Shown piece by piece: positions 27,513 through 35,258 of a DNA stretch of 48,906 bases. The position numbers were made by a program, and so were the translations under genes. The notes under the pieces were generated by a model, which searched no databases, was not told where the DNA came from, and saw nothing but the letters and a program-made list of their open reading frames with translations. Position 1 is the stretch's first letter; every line of letters starts with the position of its first letter. The DNA comes from Simkaniaceae bacterium (GTDB lineage Bacteria > Chlamydiota > Chlamydiia > Chlamydiales > Simkaniaceae). The DNA is taken from positions 1 through 48,906 of the forward strand of contig JAPOVA010000025.1 of assembly GCA_026708385.1 (NCBI GenBank), written 5' to 3'.

Positions 27513-28160
27513 ATGACCGTACCTTCCATCGATGCCGTTTTCCTCCGAGTTGCGGGTGCCGTTATTCTCCCTGTAATTGTAAGGGGAGTGGCCGAACTAG
27601 CCGGTAGGCTCGTGCAATGTGCTTTACCCATCTTTTATCGGGGGGTAGGGTGTTTGTCGGCAGGACCCCCCCCCCGGAGGGAGTGGTACCCTTGGTTCTC
27701 GATACGGCCCCGAGCCCGTAAGGAGTAGTGCACCCGACCTCCACAGGGTGCTCCTGCAAGATCCGGACTATTTGTGGAGCGAAAGCGTCGACGGGGCAAG
27801 AAGTTCGGATATGTACGATCACGAATAATGACCGACTCCCCGGAGGATGCGGCTCAAGAGGCCCGAGAGCTCCCGGGGGATCTTGCGTCAACCGGGGATG
27901 GAAAGGGGGCACGGGACAAACTCCGATCTCTCATGGACGGATGCCTCACGTGCCGGAGTAGCTTCATGCGAGAGTGGCGAGAACGGGAAGAGTTTCCCCC
28001 CGCTTCCGATCTCGTACCGACTACGACGGTGAGCGATCATGTGTTGGTAGCTTATACTTTTTCGGAATCAAAGAAACCCCGATCGTGTTCGGACCCCCTT
28101 TTGACACTCCGTGCGGCGTGGGACACTCTCCGCAAGCAACAGACCGCTTTGACAGGATAG
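27513..28160 (+). pseudogene. Broken hypothetical gene
   Basis: An ATG at 27513 with AGGAGAAAGGG upstream opens a hydrophobic N-terminus (VFLRVAGAVILPVIVRG). The frame stops at TAG 27726-27728, soon after a C10 tract (27666-27675), then continues in the same frame to 28160 with protein-like sequence (MTDSPEDAAQEARELPGD, RAAWDTLRKQQTAL). Just beyond, a second frame carries RIDEMRKKTMEEGE and a third takes over at 28195. The pattern fits one gene broken by a nonsense codon and frameshifts. I do not recognise the family. Confidence 0.45.
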
Positions 28161-28194
28161 ACGAGATGCGCAAAAAGACGATGGAGGAAGGGGA

Positions 28195-28674
28195 GTGCCC
28201 GGTTTTGTAGAGCGGATGGCGAAAGAGATCGAGGAGCTCTACATGACGATCGTTTCCCACCCTGCCGATCCGGATGTGGGAGGATGCGAAGCTGCGATGC
28301 ATATCCGTCTCAATACACGGAGGCATCTCCGACAAAAGAAAGAAGAACGAGAGTGTCCGGACCTCGTAGGGTTTTTGATTGTCACTGCCTTTTCCGACTG
28401 TGTGACCAATGTCTCCGGCTTTGCCGTCCACGGAGAACGGACGATGTGCGCTTGCCTCATGATGCAAAGAGAGAAACCGGAAAAAACCTCCCGGAGGCAA
28501 AAACCCGCAAATCTCACGATGAACGGGGCGGGAACCCCTCTTCCTTCAGCTTGTCGGACAAACCACCACCACCCCGTCGGTGATCCGTCCCTTACGACCT
28601 TTCCGGAGACACGGCGACCGCGGAGAGTGCCGGGTCGAGGAGGGCCCGATCAAGACACCCGGGGGATAGGGTGA
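28195..28674 (+). CDS. Hypothetical protein, possibly the 3' part of a broken gene
   Basis: The GTG start follows AGGAAGGGG. The first 95 residues look authentic (GFVERMAKEIEELYMTI, then LVGFLIVTAFSDCVTNVSG with clustered Cys), and the rest is Pro/Arg-rich and unlikely to be folded. The preceding frame ends in a coiled-coil-like stretch, so a frameshifted single gene with the upstream locus is plausible. Its 3' end overlaps an ORF on the other strand. Function unknown. Confidence 0.4.
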   Translation: MPGFVERMAKEIEELYMTIVSHPADPDVGGCEAAMHIRLNTRRHLRQKKEERECPDLVGFLIVTAFSDCVTNVSGFAVHGERTMCACLMMQREKPEKTSRRQKPANLTMNGAGTPLPSACRTNHHHPVGDPSLTTFPETRRPRRVPGRGGPDQDTRGIG

Positions 28675-29098
28675 AAAAAAGGCGGATGCGCCCGAGGTCG
28701 ACGTTACCGAAACCGAATGTGAATCTCGGGTTCCCTACACGATAAGGGCCACCGGCCAATTCCGTCCGAAACCACACCCCGAGCAACGCGATACGCTGTC
28801 CGCACACCGCGCCCGGCCAACCTTTCAGTAGAGTCCCGAGCAGTGTGTACGCACGTGAACCGTTCCCGTTCCCGTAGCGAAGCCCCATCCTTTCGGGTGG
28901 CCGAGTCGCTTTCAGAGAGGCGCGGGCTACGCCGTCGGCCTTCACACCTCCCGCGTATCCTTCCGACAGCAGATGTCGCCCGGGGATCCCGGGGGAAGAA
29001 AAAAAGATCCTCATTCGCTGACCGAGCAGTTGCGACAACCGCCCGATCGCACCGGTCGGCACGAGAGGGGCCAATCCGCTTTGTAAGCTTATCTTCAT
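28592..29098 (-). CDS. Hypothetical, possible beta-barrel fragment
   Basis: From the ATG at 29098 (MKISLQSGLAPLV), 168 residues have Gly-rich, alternating hydrophobic stretches such as RFTFGFGNVDLGRIRLFF that resemble outer-membrane strands. There is no Shine-Dalgarno or signal peptide, and it overlaps a plus-strand ORF by 83 bases. It may be a remnant of an outer-membrane protein or chance. I do not recognise it. Confidence 0.3.
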   Translation of the reverse strand: MKISLQSGLAPLVPTGAIGRLSQLLGQRMRIFFSSPGIPGRHLLSEGYAGGVKADGVARASLKATRPPERMGLRYGNGNGSRAYTLLGTLLKGWPGAVCGQRIALLGVWFRTELAGGPYRVGNPRFTFGFGNVDLGRIRLFFTLSPGCLDRALLDPALSAVAVSPERS

Positions 29099-29224
29099 CA
29101 CAACAACACCTATCGGTTCCGCAGGTCGGGACGAGTGTGACACGAAAGGGCGTATAACGTCAAGCGAAAAACGCTTGCGGTGCCGGAAAATTTTCGCAAA
29201 ACCGGCCGATTTGGGGAAAAAAGC

Positions 29225-29253
29225 TTTCGGACTTGGCCGGATATTGGTATAAA
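29225..29253 (+). promoter_or_regulatory. Promoter of pgsA
   Basis: TTTCGG (29225-29230), a 17-base spacer and TATAAA (29248-29253) lie upstream of the TTG start at 29296. The same block is repeated ahead of the decayed second copy (near 30365-30395), which shows that the duplication included the regulatory region. Confidence 0.5.
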
Positions 29254-29295
29254 GGTCTTTAGAGTTCGTACGAAAAGCGAAGTAAAGAGATTTCC

Positions 29296-29955
29296 TTGGA
29301 AGCAAAAACCGTAGATCCCGTTATCTCACCCGGCCGGAGTCCGTTTTCCCTGAGATTGCCCCTCGTTTTAACGGTGGGGCGTATGTTCATTAGCCCGATC
29401 TTTCTGGTTATTTACCTGAAATACGGGAGTTTGGGCATTGGGATCCGAACGCTTCCCTTTATCCTACTCGCCCTCCTGGGACTTTCCGAGCTTTCCGATT
29501 TTTTTGACGGTTATTTGGCCAGAAAATTCGATGTAGTAACGCAACTCGGCAAGATCTTGGATCCGATGTCCGATAGCATCACTCGGCTCACAATGCTCCT
29601 CACCTTTACGCAGGGGATCATAGCCCTTCCCCTCTTCCTCGTCTTCGTATTCATCTATAGAGATGCCGTGGTCAGCGCGTTGAGGACGATCTGCGCTTTT
29701 AAAGGGGTCACGTTGGCTGCCAGAACAAGCGGGAAGGTCAAGGCGGTTTTACAGGCGGTTGCCATCTGCTCCGTCCTGGCCCTCATGATTCCCTATGCCT
29801 TCGACCTTTTCCCTCTCGACCGGCTCCGCCTTTTCAGCCGGATCATCATCGCCATGGTCGCTTGTTACGGCGTCTACTCCGGAGTTGAATATATCCTTGC
29901 AAACCGCCTCTATATCAAGCAGGCAATCGGTTCGCTATCGGGCGATCACCGGTGA
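29296..29955 (+). CDS. pgsA: CDP-diacylglycerol-glycerol-3-phosphate phosphatidyltransferase
   Basis: This 219-residue membrane protein has the full CDP-alcohol phosphatidyltransferase motif DG-x2-AR-x8-G-x3-D-x3-D, seen as FDGYLARKF then GKILDPMSDS. About five to six spans surround it. It makes phosphatidylglycerol phosphate from CDP-diacylglycerol. The TTG at 29296 is the first start after the promoter, and the extra N-terminal 25 or so residues are polar. An ATG at the GRMF position would cut into the first span. This is the only intact copy of three. Confidence 0.9.
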   Translation: MEAKTVDPVISPGRSPFSLRLPLVLTVGRMFISPIFLVIYLKYGSLGIGIRTLPFILLALLGLSELSDFFDGYLARKFDVVTQLGKILDPMSDSITRLTMLLTFTQGIIALPLFLVFVFIYRDAVVSALRTICAFKGVTLAARTSGKVKAVLQAVAICSVLALMIPYAFDLFPLDRLRLFSRIIIAMVACYGVYSGVEYILANRLYIKQAIGSLSGDHR

Positions 29956-30212
29956 AGGGGAGAAAAGAGTGGTCGGGGCGGATCGGATGCAAACCGATTG
30001 TTCCCTACGAAACGGACAGTTTCTCCGGGGCGTCGCATCACGGAGCGGTAGGGTGACGCAGTCATAAACTCCGGGTAGCATCGTAAAACCTTTTCGATAT
30101 GGCGTTCGGTGATTTGTGTCCGATTCTTTTGAAGAATGCCGGTTGCAAACACTCCCGAGGGATACTCGGATCCGTTGTCTACGGTGATCGATTCCGGTAG
30201 ATCTCTCTTCCG
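29946..30212 (-). pseudogene. Possible DDE transposase/integrase remnant
   Basis: One minus-strand frame reads DLPESITVDNGSEYPSGVFA, which matches the second catalytic Asp block (DNG-x-E-F/Y) of retroviral-type integrase cores in IS3, IS30 and IS481 families. The sequence after it is not transposase-like, and no first Asp, last Glu or terminal inverted repeats are visible. It is a short decayed scrap next to the pgsA copies, or chance. Confidence 0.35.
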
Positions 30213-30356
30213 CTTTGAGGTTACGCAACATACTGCTTACTGCGGATGCCGGTGACGATCTATCGACCGCAATCGTCACGCATCCCCTTGAAGACGGATC
30301 CGCAATATCTTGCCGCTCACCTCACGGCTATTTGCTACGGAGTCCGTCGCTCGATA

Positions 30357-30853
30357 GAAAAAAAGCTTTCGGATTTAGCCGGATACCGGTATAAGAGCTC
30401 CCGCATTCGTTCGATAAGTGAGGTAGAGAGATTCCCTTGGAAGCAAAGACCGTAGGTCCCGTCATCTCACCCGATCGGAGTCCGTTTTTCTCGAAGTTAC
30501 CCCTTGCGTTCACGGCGGGGCGTACGTTCATGGAGCCGGTCGTTCCGGTTATTGATCCGGCGGTACGGGAGTGCGGGTATCGGTATCCGAACGTTCCCCC
30601 TTTACCTTGCTCGCCCTTCCGGGATGTTCCGAGTGTTCCGGTTTTTGACGGCTGTCCTGTCCGAGAGGGTGATATTCCCCGTGTGTTTGCTCTCCTTCCC
30701 CTTGGCCGGCTCCGCCTTTGCAGTCGGATGATATCGTCATGGTTGCCTGTTGCCGTGCCTATTCCGGAATCGAATATATCCGTGCAAACCGCCTTCGCAT
30801 CCGACAGGCGATCTTGGCATCGGGTGATGCATTGCTTACTTAAAAAATTATAG
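30357..30853 (+). pseudogene. pgsA: Decayed second copy of pgsA
   Basis: From AAAGCTTTCGGA onward this stretch follows the intact pgsA and its promoter with many substitutions and several deletions. It includes the TTG start region (30437), GCGTACGTTCATGGAGC in place of the first span, the FDG region degraded to frameshifted sequence, and a recognisable 3' end (CGTGCAAACCGCCT). The phosphatidyltransferase motif is lost, and only a 138-residue scrambled ORF remains. It is clearly non-functional. Confidence 0.85.
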
Positions 30854-30863
30854 CAGGACTTCT

Positions 30864-32168
30864 ATGAACAGGATTATATATTTTACCTTATTGTTATTCG
30901 CAGGTGTTGTAATTCCCGATTTAGGAGCCATAACCTATGTACGGAGCTATGATCTGGGGGGTGGCGGGCTTAAGACAGCCCTGTTGGCATATGATGAAGG
31001 GACTCGGACAATGACTTTTGTAGAGCCTGAAGTACAGTTAGGTGTGTGCCCGGACACTCTGGAGGTTTACGAATGGATTAGAATACGCATGCGAGAGGTA
31101 ACGGGAAAAAGCCCGGATGATGAGATGAGTTCTGATTATCTATTTGCCTTTTCTCTCGCCGGCTTGAATAAACTGAGGGCAAATCCTCTCCCGATATCTA
31201 ATGTTTCTGCTTTGTTCGGTCTTCCCCCCGAAAGAACAAGATGCATGGATGATGGTGCGGCTCATTTGGTTGCTTCATTGCACACTCTCGGAGATAAGTT
31301 GCCCGGAGGTCCTATTTGGAATTTTGCCATCGGGACCGGTGTCGGTTTCGGATTTACCGATGATGACCACAATGTTCGCGATCGATACGACCTTTGGAGA
31401 TTTTTCGGTGGTAACCCATGGAGGAGCATCGAACCTTCTACCGGTCGGAAAGTGTGGGTTGCGTGCGGATCAAAGTGTGGATTTGATCAAATCGTGCATG
31501 AAAACGGTGGGGTTGCCGACGATGAAGCATTTATGCAATTTGCTTCTCGGTGGAAAGGTTATATTGAAACCGGCATCATTGATCGTGGCACGAGAGATGG
31601 TTTTGGTCGCTCCCGGGGAATTCCTTCTGCGGTCGTGTTCACGGGTGGGCATGTCGATCGTTATGGTGATCACTTAGTTGAATCTCTGCGAGAAGTCGGT
31701 TTAGCCGTACCCTCTTTTGCCGGTCCCGAACACGCCGGTTTGCTGGGAGCCGCACTCAATACGGTCACCAATCGTTCCACCATAACTCCACTCATCAAAG
31801 CCATTGAAGAGGAAGAGATTCGCGACGTTGCCCTCCTGTTGGAAAAAGGGGCGGAGGTGAACACGAGAGATGCTTTCGGTCATTTTCCCGTGATTTATGC
31901 CATAAATTCCGGAAAAACCGATTGTGTAGAGCTGTTGACTACTTTTGGGGCCGAACTCAATGCCCCTGATTTTTCCGGTCACACCCCCATTTACTTTGCA
32001 ATAATGAATAATGACTATGAGATGGTTGAATTGTTAATAGAAAAGGGGGCAAAGGTGAATATTCCCGATTATTGGGGACGAAGACCATTAGACTTTTCCA
32101 AAGAGAACAGCAAAATAGAGTTTCTACTTTTGAGCCATGGAGCAATTGATGTTCATGGTAAACGTTAA
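30864..32168 (+). CDS. Secreted ROK-like kinase fold fused to ankyrin repeats
   Basis: This 434-residue protein begins with a signal peptide (MNRIIYFTLLLFAGVVIPDLGA). Residues 25-310 show the sugar-kinase/ROK fold: phosphate-1 DLGGGGLKTAL, the catalytic-Asp block MDDGAAHLVAS, phosphate-2 AIGTGVGFGF, then VVFTGGHVDRYG and AGLLGAAL near the adenosine site. Residues about 315-430 hold three or four ankyrin repeats (LLEKGAEVNTRDAFGH, LIEKGAKVNIPDYWG). The gene is AT-richer than its neighbours and starts just after the decayed pgsA copy, suggesting recent arrival. I know of no described protein combining these parts. Whether it still phosphorylates a sugar is unknown. Confidence 0.9.
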   Translation: MNRIIYFTLLLFAGVVIPDLGAITYVRSYDLGGGGLKTALLAYDEGTRTMTFVEPEVQLGVCPDTLEVYEWIRIRMREVTGKSPDDEMSSDYLFAFSLAGLNKLRANPLPISNVSALFGLPPERTRCMDDGAAHLVASLHTLGDKLPGGPIWNFAIGTGVGFGFTDDDHNVRDRYDLWRFFGGNPWRSIEPSTGRKVWVACGSKCGFDQIVHENGGVADDEAFMQFASRWKGYIETGIIDRGTRDGFGRSRGIPSAVVFTGGHVDRYGDHLVESLREVGLAVPSFAGPEHAGLLGAALNTVTNRSTITPLIKAIEEEEIRDVALLLEKGAEVNTRDAFGHFPVIYAINSGKTDCVELLTTFGAELNAPDFSGHTPIYFAIMNNDYEMVELLIEKGAKVNIPDYWGRRPLDFSKENSKIEFLLLSHGAIDVHGKR

Positions 32169-32171
32169 AAG

Positions 32172-32306
32172 TGCCTTTTTAGTCGGATCATCATTGCCAT
32201 ATTCGCCCGTTACGGCAAGGCGTCTACTTCGGCAACCGGGTACATCCGTGCAAACCGCCTCTCTACCTGACGGGCAATCGGTTCGTTACCGGGCGGTCCT
32301 CGGTTA
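32172..32306 (+). pseudogene. pgsA: Third pgsA relic, 3' end only
   Basis: GTCGGATCATCATTGCC at the start and TGCAAACCGCCTCT further on match the last 45 codons of the intact pgsA, including the region after its stop (GGTTAAAGGGG). It has gaps and no open frame. With the other copy it brackets the ROK-ankyrin gene. Confidence 0.8.
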
Positions 32307-32324
32307 AAGGGGGGAAAAGCAAAT

Positions 32325-32397
32325 TGGGGCAGGCCGGACTTGAACCGGCGACCTACGGGTTATGAGTCCGCAGCTCTAACCACTGAGCTACTGCCCC
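32325..32397 (-). tRNA. tRNA with CAU anticodon, probably Ile2
   Basis: The minus strand folds as a 73-base cloverleaf: acceptor GGGGCAG/CTGCCCC, D-arm GCTCAGTGGTTAGAGC, anticodon loop CTCATAA and T-arm GCCGGTTCAAGTCCGGC. One A-C mismatch closes the anticodon stem. The ATCATAA/CTCATAA context and GGTCGCCGGTTCAAGTCC resemble tRNA-Ile2 (C34 becomes lysidine by TilS) more than elongator Met, and a clear fMet and Met occur later in the window. CCA is not encoded. Confidence 0.85.
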
Positions 32398-32492
32398 GGA
32401 TAGGTGCTATCTCGGGGCGCGATTATACGGAGAAAGTGAGGAAAGATTCAAGGGCGTTGCCAAAATGTCTCCTCTTCGAGTAGGGTGGGAGC

Positions 32493-33065
32493 ATGCGAAC
32501 GTCGGATTACCCCATTCACTCGGCCATCTTGCAACGCAGATCCTCTCGCGTGATGTCGGGAGAACCGGTTGCCGACAGGGAGCTCATGACCCTCTTCGAA
32601 GCCGCGCGCTGGGCACCTTCCTCTTATAATGCCCAACCCTGGCGTTTTCTCTATGCAAAGAGAGATAGCGTCGCTTGGGAGGGTCTCTTTGCCCTTCTCG
32701 ACCCGTTTAACAAGGAGTGGGTCGTCGGGGCATCCGTTCTGGTCCTGATCCTCTCGCGAACCCTCTTTGAACATAACGGTCTTCCCTCACCCACACACAG
32801 TTTTGATGCGGGGGCCGCGTGGGCCTATTTGGCCCTACAGGGTAGCATCGACGGTCTCGTCGTGCACGGCATGCAGGGGTTCGATTACGATGCGGCGCGA
32901 AAGGTGTGTCGGGTCCCCGATATCTACGCCATTGAGGCGATGGTCGCCATCGGACAACCGGGGGAAGGTCCGGGTCCGTCGGAGAAGATACGGAAAGGGG
33001 AGGTGCCTTCTCAACGCAAACCGCTGGATACGATCCTTATGGAGGGAGAGTTTTGCGAGTCATGA
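32493..33065 (+). CDS. Nitroreductase-family flavoprotein
   Basis: This 190-residue protein has the FMN-binding start AILQRRSSRVMSGEPV, ARWAPSSYNAQPWRF, and FDAGAAWAYLALQGSIDGL. It is a flavin-dependent NAD(P)H oxidoreductase of unknown substrate. A plausible ribosome site (GGGTGGGAG) precedes the ATG. It overlaps the proC start by 4 bases (ATGA), so the two are probably co-translated. A tRNA lies on the other strand 95 bases upstream. Confidence 0.92.
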   Translation: MRTSDYPIHSAILQRRSSRVMSGEPVADRELMTLFEAARWAPSSYNAQPWRFLYAKRDSVAWEGLFALLDPFNKEWVVGASVLVLILSRTLFEHNGLPSPTHSFDAGAAWAYLALQGSIDGLVVHGMQGFDYDAARKVCRVPDIYAIEAMVAIGQPGEGPGPSEKIRKGEVPSQRKPLDTILMEGEFCES

Positions 33066-33847
33066 GAAGGCAAGTCGGAATCCTCGGCGCCGGCGTTATG
33101 GGTAATGCCATTGCGGAACGCCTCGTACCCGATGTTTCGGTGTATATCTACGATCACAAGGAGATAGATAGGCGTTCTCCGGCACGAAGAGAGGGTATCA
33201 CCGTTATCGAAAGCGTATCGGAGTTGACCGAACGAGCCGATGTTCTCTTCATCGCCGTACAGCCCAAGGATCTACGTGTCGTCTCCGATTCGTTGTCTCC
33301 CTTTTTACGAGACAGACATAGGATCGTAAGCATTCTTGCAGGGACGACCTTGGATGTGCTCCGGTCTCACTTTCCGGAAACCCGCCTCTTCCGAACCATG
33401 CCCAACCTCCTCCTCACTCGCGGGAAGGGGGTGTTCGGTATTGTTGATGATCCTTCCTACGACCGAGACGAAAGAGGAGAGATGGAAAACCTCCTCTCTC
33501 CGCTCGGTGAGGTCGTCCGGCTCGACGAAGGGGTGATGGATGCCTTTTCCGCCCTGACGGGATCCGGTCCCGCTTTCATCTGCCTGATCATCGAAGCGAT
33601 GATTGACGCGGGAATCTCCCTAGGTCTTAAGGAACACGAGGCGCTCCACTACGCGTTACGGACCGTTGAAGGGACGGCCGGCTTCTTGCGGGAAGAGGGG
33701 ACCTTCCCGGAGACATTGAGGAGACGGATATCGTCCCCGGGGGGAACGACCATCGAAGGACTCAACGAACTGGAGCACCAAAAAGTGCGGTCGGGAATCA
33801 TCAAATGTCTACGAGCGTGCCACCAAAAGGCAAAAACGCTTCGGTGA
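33062..33847 (+). CDS. proC: Pyrroline-5-carboxylate reductase
   Basis: The ATG at 33062, which overlaps the nitroreductase stop, gives 261 residues. NAD(P)-binding GILGAGVMGNAIAE, FIAVQPKDL, then ALTGSGPAFICL and SSPGGTTIEGL are all family signatures. It makes the last step of proline synthesis. Its end converges with the small secreted protein, one base apart. Confidence 0.95.
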   Translation: MRRQVGILGAGVMGNAIAERLVPDVSVYIYDHKEIDRRSPARREGITVIESVSELTERADVLFIAVQPKDLRVVSDSLSPFLRDRHRIVSILAGTTLDVLRSHFPETRLFRTMPNLLLTRGKGVFGIVDDPSYDRDERGEMENLLSPLGEVVRLDEGVMDAFSALTGSGPAFICLIIEAMIDAGISLGLKEHEALHYALRTVEGTAGFLREEGTFPETLRRRISSPGGTTIEGLNELEHQKVRSGIIKCLRACHQKAKTLR

Positions 33848-33848
33848 C

Positions 33849-34079
33849 CTACCCGGGAATATCGCGTTCTTCCTCGGTCGCCGGGAGATCGCCCTTTGCA
33901 GGCTTCTTCTCCCCCTTCTTTTTCTTGACAACCGGTTTTACCTTCGCCTCTTGTCCGGCGGGGGGTGCGGACTCGGCTTCAACGATCGGCACGGCCTCTC
34001 CCTTCTGTTCGGCGAAAAGGGTATGTCCGATACATGCGAGAGAGAGGGCCGCCAAGGGTAAGGCAAATGACTTTTTCAT
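33849..34079 (-). CDS. Small secreted Lys/Pro-rich protein
   Basis: This 76-residue protein begins with a signal peptide (MKKSFALPLAALSLACIGHTLFAE). The mature part is an unstructured stretch of Pro, Ala, Glu and Lys (PVVKKKKGEKKPAKG). AAGGAG lies 8 bases before the ATG, a strong ribosome site. The function is unknown. It may be a periplasmic or surface-charge protein. The upstream stretch 34080-34407 holds no gene I can support. Confidence 0.8.
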   Translation of the reverse strand: MKKSFALPLAALSLACIGHTLFAEQKGEAVPIVEAESAPPAGQEAKVKPVVKKKKGEKKPAKGDLPATEEERDIPG

Positions 34080-34407
34080 GATCTATCTCCTTGTGTAATC
34101 CAACTGCTGTCGCAAAAGAGCACCTCCGGATGCGAACACGCTCCCCGCACTCTACACGTGCATACGTTATTTTGTAAAGGGAAAATCCGGAAAAACCGGT
34201 GCCTCGGTGCGGGCGGGGCCCTCCGAAGAGAATCGTCAACGCAAAATAGAGGTGCCCCAATCTCCGCGTTGTTCCTCCCAATGCGTATCCTACCGTTGCC
34301 CCGAGGGTAGCCGGTCTCGCCATCACGCCGCTCCTCACCCCCGCTCCGCACCCGGGAAGACAAACGCAGGCACACTTTCTCGCAGTGCACCGCTTGGCCT
34401 TCGCAAC

Positions 34408-34602
34408 ATGGTCAACCTGCCGAACGAGATGACCGTGCTGAGGGGGACCAAAGGAGGTACGGCCGACGGAGTTCCCGACGGAGCTCCCGACGGACCTTCA
34501 TGCAGAGAAGAGGGGGTAGCAACCGTCACGGATTTCGGAAAGGAGGAGGAGGTCGCGCCGGTTCGAAGCGAACAAAGAGAGGGATCATCGAATAGAACGT
34601 AG
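34408..34602 (+). pseudogene. 3' remnant of the paralogue family (unit 0)
   Basis: The frame ends PSCREEGVATVTDFGKEEE and NRT, which matches the last 40 residues of the first intact paralogue (ETSCREEGPVTTATALDS), with CTTCATGCAGAGAAGAGGG shared in DNA. Everything upstream in the frame is unrelated low-complexity sequence. It marks a lost or truncated first member of the array. Confidence 0.7.
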
Positions 34603-34744
34603 CGGGGCTTTCCCGTATATAACTCTCTTGCGGGTTCTTCGGCACCTGCGAGATCATCCCCCCCTTCCCGAAGAAGGAGTGTGCGATCTCCGGGGAGGAG
34701 GACTCATACCGAAGAGAGCCTCTTTTGCCGAGTAATACCTCCTT

Positions 34745-35258
34745 CGTTATGTTTTGCGGGGAGTGATGGAGGGAGCCTCCTTCCTTCCGGAGTCGTCTCG
34801 GCCATAATTTGACCTATTCTTTGCCATACGGAATCGGGGGGCTGTTGACTCGATGCCATAACATCCCGGGTTCCATGTTCGTCCTTGAATTGTTGTTGAC
34901 GATTTACTACATAGAATCGTAAGAGATCTCTTATAAACGCGTATTTGATATCGATGGCCGGCTCTTCGGCAAATCATTCCGACCGGATGGCTTTCTCTCA
35001 TCCGGACGGACCTTTCCGCAACCCTCCTAAGCGTTGTCAATCGTTCCCTCTAAAGGGTGGGAACATCACGTTGCGGATAGTGCGGCATCCGGACGAGCAT
35101 CCTAAGTGGCAGGTAAGGGGGGTCGGACTGTGCCCGTGCATGCTTGCGCCTCGGGAAGAATCGGGTTGACACAATATGTCTCATAGCCGCAACATGCTCG
35201 TAGCAAGGGTTGCCGTCGCTAGGTAACCGGGTAAAAGGGGAGGCGAAGAGGCATGGCC
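34745..35258 (+). repeat. Array leader 1
   Basis: This leader is shared with those at 36700 and 38760. Common blocks are GGGGAGTGA near 34758, CATACGGAATCGG near 34828, the hairpin CCGGATG-9-CATCCGG (34983-35005), GGACCTTTCCGCA (35005-35017) and the promoter at 35166. No open frame is conserved across the copies, so the conservation is probably regulatory or RNA-based, or reflects recent duplication. Confidence 0.75.
35166..35195 (+). promoter_or_regulatory. Array promoter 1
   Basis: TTGACA (35166-35171) followed after 18 bases by CAACAT (35190-35195), about 60 bases before the ATG. It is the weakest -10 of the four aligned array promoters. Confidence 0.5.

Noticed and set aside
34207-34407. 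Upstream part of the frame that contains the unit 0 remnant
   Set aside because: Only its last 60 or so residues match the family. The rest is Arg/Ser-rich sequence without family motifs or a ribosome site.
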